This document shows positions 1 to 6,134 of a DNA stretch of 12,813 bases, one piece after another (the first letter of the stretch is position 1; each line of letters starts with the position of its first letter). This DNA is from CAZUNB01 sp964622235 (lineage in GTDB: Bacteria; Patescibacteriota; Saccharimonadia; Saccharimonadales; JAGPDM01), in the NCBI GenBank assembly GCA_964622235.1, contig CAZUNB010000032.1, positions 1 through 12,813 of the forward strand, written 5' to 3'. The notes beneath the pieces were generated by a model. The model was not told where the DNA came from, searched no databases, and saw only the letters and a list, made by a program, of their open reading frames with translations. The position numbers were made by a program, and so were the translations under genes.

Positions 1-60
1 TGGGCCTCGAGGATGGTGCTGGGGAGGCCCACCGACTCCTTGCCGAACACCAGCTTCTCG
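1..60 (-). other. GC-rich foreign segment: TrmL-like methyltransferase fragment fused into nusA (probable chimeric contig end)
   Basis: The first ~55 bases are much richer in G+C than the AT-leaning sequence that follows. On the minus strand, in a frame different from nusA (codons starting at 59), they read EKLVFGKESVGLPSTILEA. This is the SpoU-class motif 2 (FGxEsxGLP) of tRNA (cytidine-34-2'-O)-methyltransferase TrmL. The nusA frame across the junction still reads VAREAGVR, a normal KH1 continuation. Bases 44-63 can therefore serve both genes, and the switch lies in a shared overlap of up to about 20 nt. Such a short shared stretch between unrelated genes of different base composition is what a k-mer mis-join in a metagenome assembly looks like. 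A natural rearrangement cannot be excluded. Confidence 0.7.
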
Positions 61-750
61 AGCGACGCCTTTAATCTCGACAGCGCCACTTTCCATTTCT
101 GGAACTTCCTGGCTGAATAAGTAGCGGATAAACTCACCATTAGCTCGGCTCAAAATCAACTGTGGTCCACGGCCTGTTCGCTCGACATCTTTTAGAAATA
201 CTTTAACTCGTTGGCCAGTAGTTAATCGTTCGTTACGGATTTGCTCACTCATAGGTAAGATTCCTTGGGCTTTTCCAAGATCGATTCGGATAACCCTAGA
301 TTCAACTCGGGTAACGATTCCGTTTATAACACTGCCAATTTTATCGTCATATTCTTCAAGGATAATTTCACGCTCGGCTTCGCGAAGCTTTTGAAAAATT
401 ACTTGTTTAGCTGTTTGAGCAGCCACTCGACCAAACTTTGTTGGCTGTTCTTTGATTATGATTTCTTCACCAACAGTCGCTGATTTCTTAATTTTCTGAG
501 CATCTTTTAATGATATCTCAACAACTGGATCTTGCGCATCCTCCACAATCAGCTTGTGCACCATCATTGTGACTGTACCTGTTTGTTCGTTTAGCTCAAC
601 TTCGACTTCTTGTTCACGATCACCAAAATCACGCTTATAAGCACTTGCCAATGCTTGTTGGACAATATCATGCACGATTTCTCGCTCCAAGTTTTTCTCA
701 TCTGCTATCTGTTGAATTGCTAGTACTAATTGTTTTAGTTCAATTTCCAT
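1..750 (-). CDS. nusA: Transcription termination/antitermination factor NusA, N-terminal part (3' end missing)
   Basis: NusA binds RNA polymerase and RNA and controls pausing, termination and antitermination. Reading leftward from the ATG at 750-748, the protein opens MEIELKQLVLAIQQIADEKN, typical of the NusA N-terminal RNAP-binding domain (about residues 1-125). An S1 domain follows (about 130-200: IGSVINGIVTRVESRVIRIDLG, ending PQLILSR). The start of KH1 comes next (EFIRYLFSQEVPEMESGAVEIKGVAREAG). Homology is convincing to about residue 233. From about position 60 down to 1 the frame stays open but the residues no longer look like NusA and GC rises sharply, so those bases are probably foreign (see the junction entry). 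About 230 of the usual 350-450+ residues are present. The start is supported by an AG-rich AAAGAGA stretch about 7 nt upstream. A promoter and leader hairpin lie upstream. The identity is clear; the true 3' end is not in the window. Confidence 0.93.
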   Translation of the reverse strand, partial: MEIELKQLVLAIQQIADEKNLEREIVHDIVQQALASAYKRDFGDREQEVEVELNEQTGTVTMMVHKLIVEDAQDPVVEISLKDAQKIKKSATVGEEIIIKEQPTKFGRVAAQTAKQVIFQKLREAEREIILEEYDDKIGSVINGIVTRVESRVIRIDLGKAQGILPMSEQIRNERLTTGQRVKVFLKDVERTGRGPQLILSRANGEFIRYLFSQEVPEMESGAVEIKGVAREAGVRQGVGGPPQHHPRGP

Positions 751-789
751 GTTTATCTCTTTCTTTATTTAGTTATTAGATTATTCATT

Positions 790-811
790 CTTAATATGAC
801 CCTTAATATGA
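790..811 (-). repeat. Short tandem direct repeat in the nusA leader
   Basis: CTTAATATGA occurs at 790-799 and again at 802-811, a 12-bp period. It lies in the nusA 5' untranslated region, just downstream of the leader hairpin. A seven-codon reading frame (ATG at 788-786, TAA at 767-765) follows before nusA. I see no direct evidence of function. Confidence 0.5.
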
Positions 812-835
812 AAAATGCCGACCTTTGTGGCCGAC
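811..835 (-). promoter_or_regulatory. Stem-loop plus short U-run in the nusA leader (attenuator-like)
   Basis: Read on the minus strand, GTCGGCC (835-829), loop ACAAA and GGTCGGC (823-817) form a 7-bp stem with two G-U pairs, followed by ATTTTT (816-811). Because of the G-U pairs it folds only in the minus-strand RNA; on the plus strand the two arms are a GCCGAC direct repeat. It begins about 5 nt after the predicted nusA transcript start. It could act as an attenuator, a 5'-stabilising hairpin or a weak terminator. The U-run is short, so function is unproven. Confidence 0.45.
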
Positions 836-845
836 TATAACAATC

Positions 846-874
846 ATTATAACACTCGCAATTGCGCTTGGCAA
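846..874 (-). promoter_or_regulatory. Sigma-70-type promoter for nusA
   Basis: On the minus strand, TTGCCA (874-869) and a perfect TATAAT (851-846) are separated by exactly 17 bp. This is close to the housekeeping consensus. The predicted transcript start is near 839-840, giving a nusA leader of about 90 nt. It is the best promoter match I found in the window. Confidence 0.75.
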
Positions 875-895
875 GTTAGCTATTCAAAATATACA
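868..895 (+). promoter_or_regulatory. Candidate rightward promoter overlapping the nusA promoter
   Basis: On the plus strand, TTGGCA (868-873) and TATACA (890-895) are 16 bp apart. The -35 element is nearly the same base pairs as the nusA -35 read on the other strand, so the two promoters would be back-to-back and could not easily fire together. It would drive the small reading frame at 1012-1185 and possibly the aminopeptidase. The match is moderate only. Confidence 0.35.
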
Positions 896-1011
896 CTGTG
901 ATGAATGTTCTATATCATAATAGTATCACTGCCATTAATTGTTTTATTCGTCCCCTACCTTCTGCGCAAACTTAACGGCAATATCATTATCTTGTTTTTG
1001 GTGAGATGTTA

Positions 1012-1185
1012 ATGGCTGTAGCTTTTGAAAGCCAAGTCGCACCTGGGTACATTACTGATTATAATAATATTCAACTTATCAACGATTACACAAAACACTC
1101 AAGAATTGTTTTATTTAGTGGTTTTCTAGGTATTGTATTGTTCTTAATCTCAGCCGTCAGACTTTCAAAAAATAGCAGTGAATAA
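1012..1185 (+). CDS. Possible small single-pass membrane protein (57 aa), unknown function
   Basis: I do not recognise this protein. It begins MAVAFESQVAPGYITDYNN and ends LSKNSSE before TAA (1183-1185). A hydrophobic stretch (IVLFSGFLGIVLFLISAV, about residues 34-51) could be one membrane helix, followed by a short positively charged then polar tail. The ATG at 1012 has GGTGAG (1000-1005) about 6 nt upstream. An alternative in-frame ATG at 1006 would place that purine run directly against the start. The frame is open back to a TAA at 973-975. It sits between the divergent nusA promoter region and the aminopeptidase, on the same strand as the latter. Short length and the lack of a family match keep confidence low, but the helix and ribosome site favour a real gene over chance. 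Confidence 0.4.
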   Translation: MAVAFESQVAPGYITDYNNIQLINDYTKHSRIVLFSGFLGIVLFLISAVRLSKNSSE

Positions 1186-1209
1186 TAAATCGAGTGCCTA
1201 AACTTGGAC

Positions 1210-1237
1210 TTGCGACAATCAGCTGCCATACTATTAT
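1210..1237 (+). promoter_or_regulatory. Candidate promoter of the M1 aminopeptidase
   Basis: TTGCGA (1210-1215) and TATTAT (1232-1237) are 16 bp apart on the plus strand. An overlapping TATGAT (1235-1240) gives an alternative -10. Transcription would start near 1245, leaving a leader of about 15 nt that still includes the AAGGAG ribosome site at 1251-1256. Confidence 0.45.
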
Positions 1238-1260
1238 GATAGAAAGCACAAAGGAGATGC

Positions 1261-3762
1261 ATGCGCCAAGCCCGATTACTCGACCAATACAAACCTGAAC
1301 GATACCAACTAACTATCGGATTTGATAAACCAAAAAAATCCTTTACAGGTACTGTTGAAATATACGGAACAGTGGTTTCGGAGCAAAACTTTATTGATCT
1401 ACACTCTGTTGGACTAACAATTATATCGGCCAAAATCAATGGAATAGAAACAAGTGTGGAAAGTATAGCCGCAGAGCAGAAAATTCGTCTTTCTGGCAAC
1501 CAAGAATACGGAGCAGGTAGCAATGCCACCATCAACATACGATTTTCGAGTGAGATTACTGAGACGATGGAGGGGATATATCCCAGCGACTACACTGAAA
1601 ATGAAGTTCAAAAACGATTGATTTCGACTCAATTTGAGAGTCATCATGCTCGTGAAGCATTTCCCTGCATCGATGAACCTTCTGCAAAAGCCGTTTTTGA
1701 ATTAACCTTAGAAACGCCTGATGATGGTTGTGTAGTACTTGGAAATACGCCGATTAAAAAGCAATCTACTATCAGCGACAAAGTTATTACCTGTTTTGAA
1801 CCATCGCCAAAAATGAGCAGCTATCTGTTGGCATTTGTAATTGGCGATCTCGAATCGAAAACAGCAACAACTAAGCGCGGTGTAGAAGTTCGAACGTTTG
1901 CACAGCCGAGTCATATTGAATCGACTATATTTCCTCTGAAAACAGCCGTCAAAGTATTGGATTTTTTTGAAGAGTATTTTGAGATTGAGTATCCGCTCGA
2001 AAAATGTGACCTTGTTGCCATACCTCAATTTGCTGCTGGGGCTATGGAGAACTGGGGTTTGGTAACCTTTCGAGAATCAGCACTGCTGGTTGATAAATAC
2101 CATTCTTCTCTTAGTAACAAGCAATGGGTGGCGCTAGTTGTAGCACATGAATTGGCACATCAATGGTTTGGCAACTTAGTAACTATGCAGTGGTGGGATG
2201 ATTTATGGCTAAACGAGGGTTTTGCTAGCTGGGTCGAATATCTAGCAGTTGCAGAGTTGTACCCAGAGTGGGAAATGTGGACTCAATACGTTGCCGATGA
2301 TTATCTTTACGCATTACGAGCAGATTCACTTGCAAGTTCTCATCCTATAGAAGTTGAAGTCGATGACCCTCGCGATATATCCGAGATATTCGACCACATA
2401 ACCTACCGGAAAGGCTCAGCAGTTATTCGCCAACTCCATAATCACATGGGTGCGGAGAACTTCCAAAAAGGATTAATAAGATACCTCAGACAACACAGCT
2501 ATGGCAATGCCACAACTCAAGACCTATGGGACAGCTTAAGCCGAAGCTGTGATATAGATGTAGCAGCATTTATGTCAGCCTGGACTACACAAACCGGATA
2601 CCCGGTAGTCAGTTTTGAAGACGTTACGAATACAGCTAGTCAGCAGAAATTCTTGATTGACCCCAGCAAAAAGAGTGATGACACCATCTGGCCAGTTGTG
2701 CTTCAGCCAGAAAATAACAATGGAGAATCAATTGTTATCAAACAGAAGAATGAAAAGATTGAACAAAATATATCTTTGCCGCTCAACCCAGGTCGGAATG
2801 GTCTATACAGAGTAAACTATACGGATGATCAATATGAAAAACTATCAAAACTCAAACTAACAACTGAAGATATTATGGGCCAGCTAAACGACGGCTTTGA
2901 GCTTGCTAAAGCCGGATATTCGGAGTTAGCGACCGCACTAAAACTTTTACCCGCATATAAGGATACGGCAAACTCAGCAATATGGGACATAATGGCTACA
3001 CAGCTTGGCGATATGACACTAGCTTTAGGAAGTGACGAAATGAAACAAGCAATAAAACCCTTTTTAAAAAACCTGGTTCTAGAACAATATCGTCGTCTTG
3101 GGTGGATAGAAAAAGACAATGAGTCTCACCATGATACCGTGCTGAGGCCTACGATTGTCGCATTAGCTGTCCATTCTTCCATTGACGACGCCACTACGCA
3201 TGCTGAGAAGTATATGATTGATTATCTTAGCTCACAAATATCAATTCCTGCTGATATTCGATCAACTGTTTACCACCACTTCACAGAACAGGAGAACCAG
3301 AAAGCATTCGACAAACTCCTTAAGCTCCACAATGAAACACAACTCGCGGAAGAGAAAAGCCGATTGACTGCAGCGCTCTGCAGCTTCGAGGCTCCTGAGC
3401 TTTACCAACAAGCAATTGATTTAATTCGAAGTGATGCCGTACAGTTGCAAGATGTCATCAGCTGGCTAGCAGGCTTACTCCGTAATCGTCACTCTCGCGA
3501 TGCTGCCTGGCAATGGTACAAAAATAACTGGTCGTGGATCGAAGATATGTTTGCAGGCGGGCATCTATATAATTACTTTCCTCAGGTTCTTGGGGTGTTC
3601 TCAGACAACAATAAGATTAAAGAGATTCGTAGCTTCTTTGAAGATAAGAACACGAACGGTATTGCTATGAGCTTAGAACAGGCCCTCGAAAAGATTTCTT
3701 GGCAATCGGCGCTTCGCAATCGTGAGTATGAAGCTGTTTTAGGCTTTTTTGAGACTAGCTAG
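1261..3762 (+). CDS. M1 family zinc aminopeptidase (PepN/ERAP-like)
   Basis: This metallopeptidase removes N-terminal amino acids from peptides. It has no signal peptide, so it is probably cytoplasmic and recycles peptides, perhaps ones taken up from a host or the surroundings. The 833 residues follow the family order: an N-terminal beta domain, the substrate-binding GAMEN motif (residues 260-264), the zinc motif HELAH (296-300) with third ligand Glu319 in WLNEGFA, and the transition-state Tyr382 (TYRKGSA). From about residue 500 on there is an ERAP1_C-like helical C-terminal domain. All catalytic residues are present and the length is normal (about 830-880). The start is fixed by AAGGAG at 1251-1256, 4 nt before ATG. 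The last bases overlap the convergent yraN gene by 8 bp inside a 16-bp palindrome. The family is certain; natural substrates are not known. Confidence 0.96.
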   Translation: MRQARLLDQYKPERYQLTIGFDKPKKSFTGTVEIYGTVVSEQNFIDLHSVGLTIISAKINGIETSVESIAAEQKIRLSGNQEYGAGSNATINIRFSSEITETMEGIYPSDYTENEVQKRLISTQFESHHAREAFPCIDEPSAKAVFELTLETPDDGCVVLGNTPIKKQSTISDKVITCFEPSPKMSSYLLAFVIGDLESKTATTKRGVEVRTFAQPSHIESTIFPLKTAVKVLDFFEEYFEIEYPLEKCDLVAIPQFAAGAMENWGLVTFRESALLVDKYHSSLSNKQWVALVVAHELAHQWFGNLVTMQWWDDLWLNEGFASWVEYLAVAELYPEWEMWTQYVADDYLYALRADSLASSHPIEVEVDDPRDISEIFDHITYRKGSAVIRQLHNHMGAENFQKGLIRYLRQHSYGNATTQDLWDSLSRSCDIDVAAFMSAWTTQTGYPVVSFEDVTNTASQQKFLIDPSKKSDDTIWPVVLQPENNNGESIVIKQKNEKIEQNISLPLNPGRNGLYRVNYTDDQYEKLSKLKLTTEDIMGQLNDGFELAKAGYSELATALKLLPAYKDTANSAIWDIMATQLGDMTLALGSDEMKQAIKPFLKNLVLEQYRRLGWIEKDNESHHDTVLRPTIVALAVHSSIDDATTHAEKYMIDYLSSQISIPADIRSTVYHHFTEQENQKAFDKLLKLHNETQLAEEKSRLTAALCSFEAPELYQQAIDLIRSDAVQLQDVISWLAGLLRNRHSRDAAWQWYKNNWSWIEDMFAGGHLYNYFPQVLGVFSDNNKIKEIRSFFEDKNTNGIAMSLEQALEKISWQSALRNREYEAVLGFFETS

Positions 3763-3766
3763 TCTC
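3751..3766. repeat. Perfect 16-bp palindrome at the aminopeptidase/yraN convergent stop overlap
   Basis: GAGACTAGCTAGTCTC is a perfect inverted repeat. Because it is symmetric, it supplies the TAG stop for the aminopeptidase (3760-3762) and, on the other strand, the TAG stop for yraN (3757-3755). Both proteins therefore end in Glu-Thr-Ser. A T-run (3745-3750) lies before the stem on the plus strand. Neither transcript has a U-run after the stem, so this is not a textbook intrinsic terminator. Confidence 0.8.
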
Positions 3767-4126
3767 AACTGAAGCAGGACGATAATCAAAACTAAAATTG
3801 GGTGACTCACCACTGACAGCGATAACATCTATTTGGCATGACTGTTCAACTTCAAAATCTTGTAAGTACTGTTGTGCGGCAAATAGAAGTTGCTGGTATT
3901 TTTTTGGAGTAATCATTGCTAGTCCATCACCTCTCGAGATACTCTGTCGATATTTAACTTCGATAAAATGCAGTTGTTTAGTCTTTTTATGCTGCATGAT
4001 TAAATCTATTTCAGCATATCGGTTTCGCCAATTCTGCTGGAGCAGCTTCAATTTAAAGTAATCTGATAAGTACTGAGCGGTGGCGGCCTCCGCTCGTCGA
4101 CCAATGCTAGTGGTTGATTGCTTCAC
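3755..4126 (-). CDS. yraN: YraN/UPF0102 family nuclease-fold protein
   Basis: This small protein (123 aa) has the restriction-endonuclease-like fold of UPF0102. Visible signature residues are G9 and E13 (IGRRAEAATAQYL), R36 with E39-x-D41 (NRYAEIDLI), and E56-x-K58 (FIEVKYR), followed by the usual helix TPKKYQQLLFAAQQYL. The D...ExK set is that of a metal-dependent nuclease. The family is widely conserved and its role is uncertain, possibly DNA or RNA processing. The first codon is GTG (4126-4124); no in-frame ATG lies upstream and there is no clear ribosome site. It follows the stop of the membrane-protein gene by 7 nt, so it is probably translated by coupling. Location downstream of rplS fits the common rplS-rnhB-yraN order and supports the call. 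Confidence 0.9.
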   Translation of the reverse strand: MKQSTTSIGRRAEAATAQYLSDYFKLKLLQQNWRNRYAEIDLIMQHKKTKQLHFIEVKYRQSISRGDGLAMITPKKYQQLLFAAQQYLQDFEVEQSCQIDVIAVSGESPNFSFDYRPASVETS

Positions 4127-4133
4127 GAATACA

Positions 4134-4724
4134 TTATGACACAGTGCTTTGTATATAATTTTTTTGTACTAAAATACTGGTTCCAATAATTAAAAAATTA
4201 ATAATTAATGCTGCTAGGAGCAAAATAATTGAGTCAAATGATAATGTTGCTAATGCGAGAAACGAAAAAGCGTGCTTACAGATATTAAGATAATACAACG
4301 ACAGCCTTTCAGGGCCATCATTTTGAAGTATTTTTCGTATAGTTGGCAATGATGCGAGCAAAACTAAAAGAGCTTGTATCACGACGAAAATTATCGATTG
4401 AGTAAAGGCCCACAGGCCTATTGTCGCAAATGAAATAATGAGCAAAAAAGTGTCGACTCGCCTAATTCTTGCCATGTTATATCTTAACGCTAGTCCAACA
4501 ACAGCGAAGTTAGTGATAAATGACAATACATTCGCCCAAGCACCTGCTCCGGCACCGTTAGCAATCATCATGAACGAGCTACTGCCACTTAAAATTGTAT
4601 AGAGTATCCACGAGTATATATGGGGATGAGTTTGACCCTTCACAACGCTCAACGCATACGAGCTAATACCAACAAATCCCAAAAAAACACTAAGTAAGCC
4701 AAAAACAGTTTTCAAATCAATCAT
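4134..4724 (-). CDS. Seven-helix membrane protein with PQ-loop/SWEET-like repeats, unknown substrate
   Basis: This hydrophobic protein (196 aa) has about seven membrane helices, roughly at residues 8-28, 36-55, 62-80, 92-107, 110-127, 148-163 and 165-187. The first half has G30-Q-T-H-P34-H-I-Y-S-W39 after helix 1. The second half has LLASLP127TIRKI, then NDGPERLS142. The second resembles the PQ-loop signature (Pro-Gln, basic residues, then a small-residue turn and LS), and the 3+1+3 spacing fits a two-repeat PQ-loop or semiSWEET-like carrier. This is inference from pattern, as the canonical PQ pair is not intact. The gene starts 24 nt after rplS and ends 7 nt before yraN, so all three are likely co-transcribed. 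It occupies the place usually held by rnhB. No ribosome site is evident. A small-molecule or metabolite transporter is possible; function unknown. Confidence 0.75.
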   Translation of the reverse strand: MIDLKTVFGLLSVFLGFVGISSYALSVVKGQTHPHIYSWILYTILSGSSSFMMIANGAGAGAWANVLSFITNFAVVGLALRYNMARIRRVDTFLLIISFATIGLWAFTQSIIFVVIQALLVLLASLPTIRKILQNDGPERLSLYYLNICKHAFSFLALATLSFDSIILLLAALIINFLIIGTSILVQKNYIQSTVS

Positions 4725-4748
4725 AGTAATTTACTAAACGAAGAAAGC

Positions 4749-5288
4749 TTATACTTTAGCTTCGTCTGAATCGGGTTTTGCAGCTAACATTTCTGTGTTG
4801 GCTTTTGCTTCTTGCTTTGCTTCTTCATGAGCTTTAGCTTGTGGATCTTGTTTCTCGGTCTCTTCTAGTGCTGCAGCGGCAAGCTTAGCTTCTTTGCTTG
4901 TATCTTCAGGAACAGAAACGTCGTTGGCTTTTTCAGAATCAAAATCAACACTGGAAAGTCGCGCAGATTTACCACTTCGATTTCGCATATATGAGATATA
5001 ATTACGTCGTACTTTACTTCGTTTAACAATTTCAACTTTTTCAATCAATGGGCTGTGGAGCATAAAACTTTTTTCGACACCAACGCCACTAGAAATTCGG
5101 CGGACATGGATTCGAGCCTGTAATGAGTTTAATTTTGAAGTTTTAATAACCAATCCTTCAAAAATCTGGATTCGTTCTTTGCTACCTTCTTTAATTCGTT
5201 GATGAACACGTACGGTGTCACCAGAACGAACATCAGGAACTTTCGCCTTCTTGTATTGGTCTTCTATTTTTTTGATTGTCTCAAACAT
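4749..5288 (-). CDS. rplS: 50S ribosomal protein L19 with a long C-terminal extension
   Basis: L19 sits at the 30S-50S interface of the ribosome. Residues 1-115 match the family throughout: DVRSGDTVRVHQRIKEGSKE, then IQIFEGLVI, GVGVEKSFMLHSPLIEKVEI and KRSKVRRNYISYMRNRSGKSARL. The usual protein is about 115 residues. Here a 60-residue tail rich in Ala, Glu and Lys (about 118-179) follows, likely disordered or helical. The tail has no known function, though similar extensions occur on ribosomal proteins of reduced bacteria. The gene follows folC by 27 nt and precedes the PQ-loop-like protein by 24 nt, so it lies inside a minus-strand operon. No clear ribosome site is seen ahead of the ATG at 5288. 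Identity is certain; the tail is the only oddity. Confidence 0.97.
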   Translation of the reverse strand: MFETIKKIEDQYKKAKVPDVRSGDTVRVHQRIKEGSKERIQIFEGLVIKTSKLNSLQARIHVRRISSGVGVEKSFMLHSPLIEKVEIVKRSKVRRNYISYMRNRSGKSARLSSVDFDSEKANDVSVPEDTSKEAKLAAAALEETEKQDPQAKAHEEAKQEAKANTEMLAAKPDSDEAKV

Positions 5289-5315
5289 AACTCGATAGAT
5301 AGTACCACAGTAAAA

Positions 5316-6131
5316 CTAGTTATTGCAACCTAATCTTTTAATTGTTTTTTTATTATCGTTATTAATAAGGTAAGAAAACTGCTCTCGCACTACACCCAGA
5401 TGCATAAATGACCCAGTTACTAATAGATTATTGTCTAACATTACATTTTTTATCCGACTGGTCGTTAAGTATTGAACCGATTCGAAGCCAAGCTCTTTCG
5501 CTAACCTAGTAATAGGCTCCTGTTGCTCTGCTTGACTAGTTGAATCTTGGGATTGATAAAATTCAGTTATATAGAGCTTACTAGCAATCGGTAATAACAG
5601 CCGCAACATCGATTCAATATCTTTGCCTTTCTTTGCTGCAAAAATAACATCAACTTTATCCGTGGTTATGGTTTTCATATTTTCGATTAGTGCCACCATT
5701 TTTTGTGGATTGTGAGCGCCGTCAAATACGATAGCTCTATTATTATCAAGAAAATAGCGTTCAAAACGTCCAGGAATTATCAAGTTTTCATAAGATTTTT
5801 GGCTGCAATTTTGTACTATGTTCCATCTATCACGGTTAGCTAAGTATTCCACAACAGCATTCACCAATCTACGGTTTTGATCTCTCCAACTACCAATATC
5901 ATCGATAAAAATTGTGTTTGCATCTAGGCTAATAACTTTCTCTTCGATAATTCTTTTAGCTTGTCGTTGCTGTGGACTAACGAAGACTATTGCGTCATTT
6001 CTGATAATTCCTGACTTTTGTATCGCAATTTCTTCGATTGTATCACCGAGAATTTTCTGGTGATCAAGACCGATTGGGGTTAAAATCACGACTTTATTGT
6101 CTTGGATAAGCGCGTTTGAACTATCATACAT
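5316..6131 (-). CDS. folC: Folylpolyglutamate synthase FolC, C-terminal part (downstream of in-frame TGA)
   Basis: This 271-residue frame continues FolC in the same reading frame after the TGA at 6134-6132. It starts M-Y-D-S-S-N-A-L, corresponding to the R-x-D-x-T-N that follows GLGG in intact enzymes. It then has TPIGLDHQKILGDTIEEIA (usual NIGLDH...LGxTxxxIAxEK), PGRFE, and VFDGAHNP, the Mur-ligase C-domain signature. After VFDGAHNP come the DVIFAAKKGKDIESML and VTGSFMHLG segments. The adjacent ATG (6131-6129) may be only an internal Met rather than a true start. If it is a start, the run GGGA just upstream would be its ribosome site. With the upstream piece and one residue for TGA, the total is 423 aa, normal for FolC. 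It ends with TAG at 5318-5316. It could be a readthrough product, a separately made half, or part of a broken gene. Confidence 0.85.
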   Translation of the reverse strand: MYDSSNALIQDNKVVILTPIGLDHQKILGDTIEEIAIQKSGIIRNDAIVFVSPQQRQAKRIIEEKVISLDANTIFIDDIGSWRDQNRRLVNAVVEYLANRDRWNIVQNCSQKSYENLIIPGRFERYFLDNNRAIVFDGAHNPQKMVALIENMKTITTDKVDVIFAAKKGKDIESMLRLLLPIASKLYITEFYQSQDSTSQAEQQEPITRLAKELGFESVQYLTTSRIKNVMLDNNLLVTGSFMHLGVVREQFSYLINNDNKKTIKRLGCNN

Positions 6132-6134
6132 TCA
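6132..6134 (-). other. In-frame TGA at the second Gly of the FolC GLGG motif
   Basis: Minus-strand codons read GAA ACG GGG TTG GGA TGA ATG TAT GAT. Homologues have Glu-Thr-Gly-Leu-Gly-Gly-x-x-Asp, so TGA replaces a Gly codon, one base from GGA. No other frame break exists between the two halves. A nonsense mutation, a base-call error, readthrough with Gly, or a split gene are all possible. Confidence 0.85.

Noticed and set aside
265..483. 72-codon plus-strand open frame inside nusA
   Set aside because: It is the antisense shadow of well-conserved NusA sequence; it has no family resemblance or ribosome site.
901..975. 24-codon plus-strand frame starting ATG at 901
   Set aside because: It begins almost at the predicted transcript start, has no ribosome site and no protein-like features.
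1086..1538. 150-codon minus-strand open frame across the aminopeptidase start
   Set aside because: It overlaps the conserved N-terminus and the ribosome site of the aminopeptidase and shows no recognisable domain.
3745..3766. Intrinsic terminator for the aminopeptidase or yraN
   Set aside because: The stem is perfect but no U-run follows it on either strand; the T-run precedes it on the plus strand.
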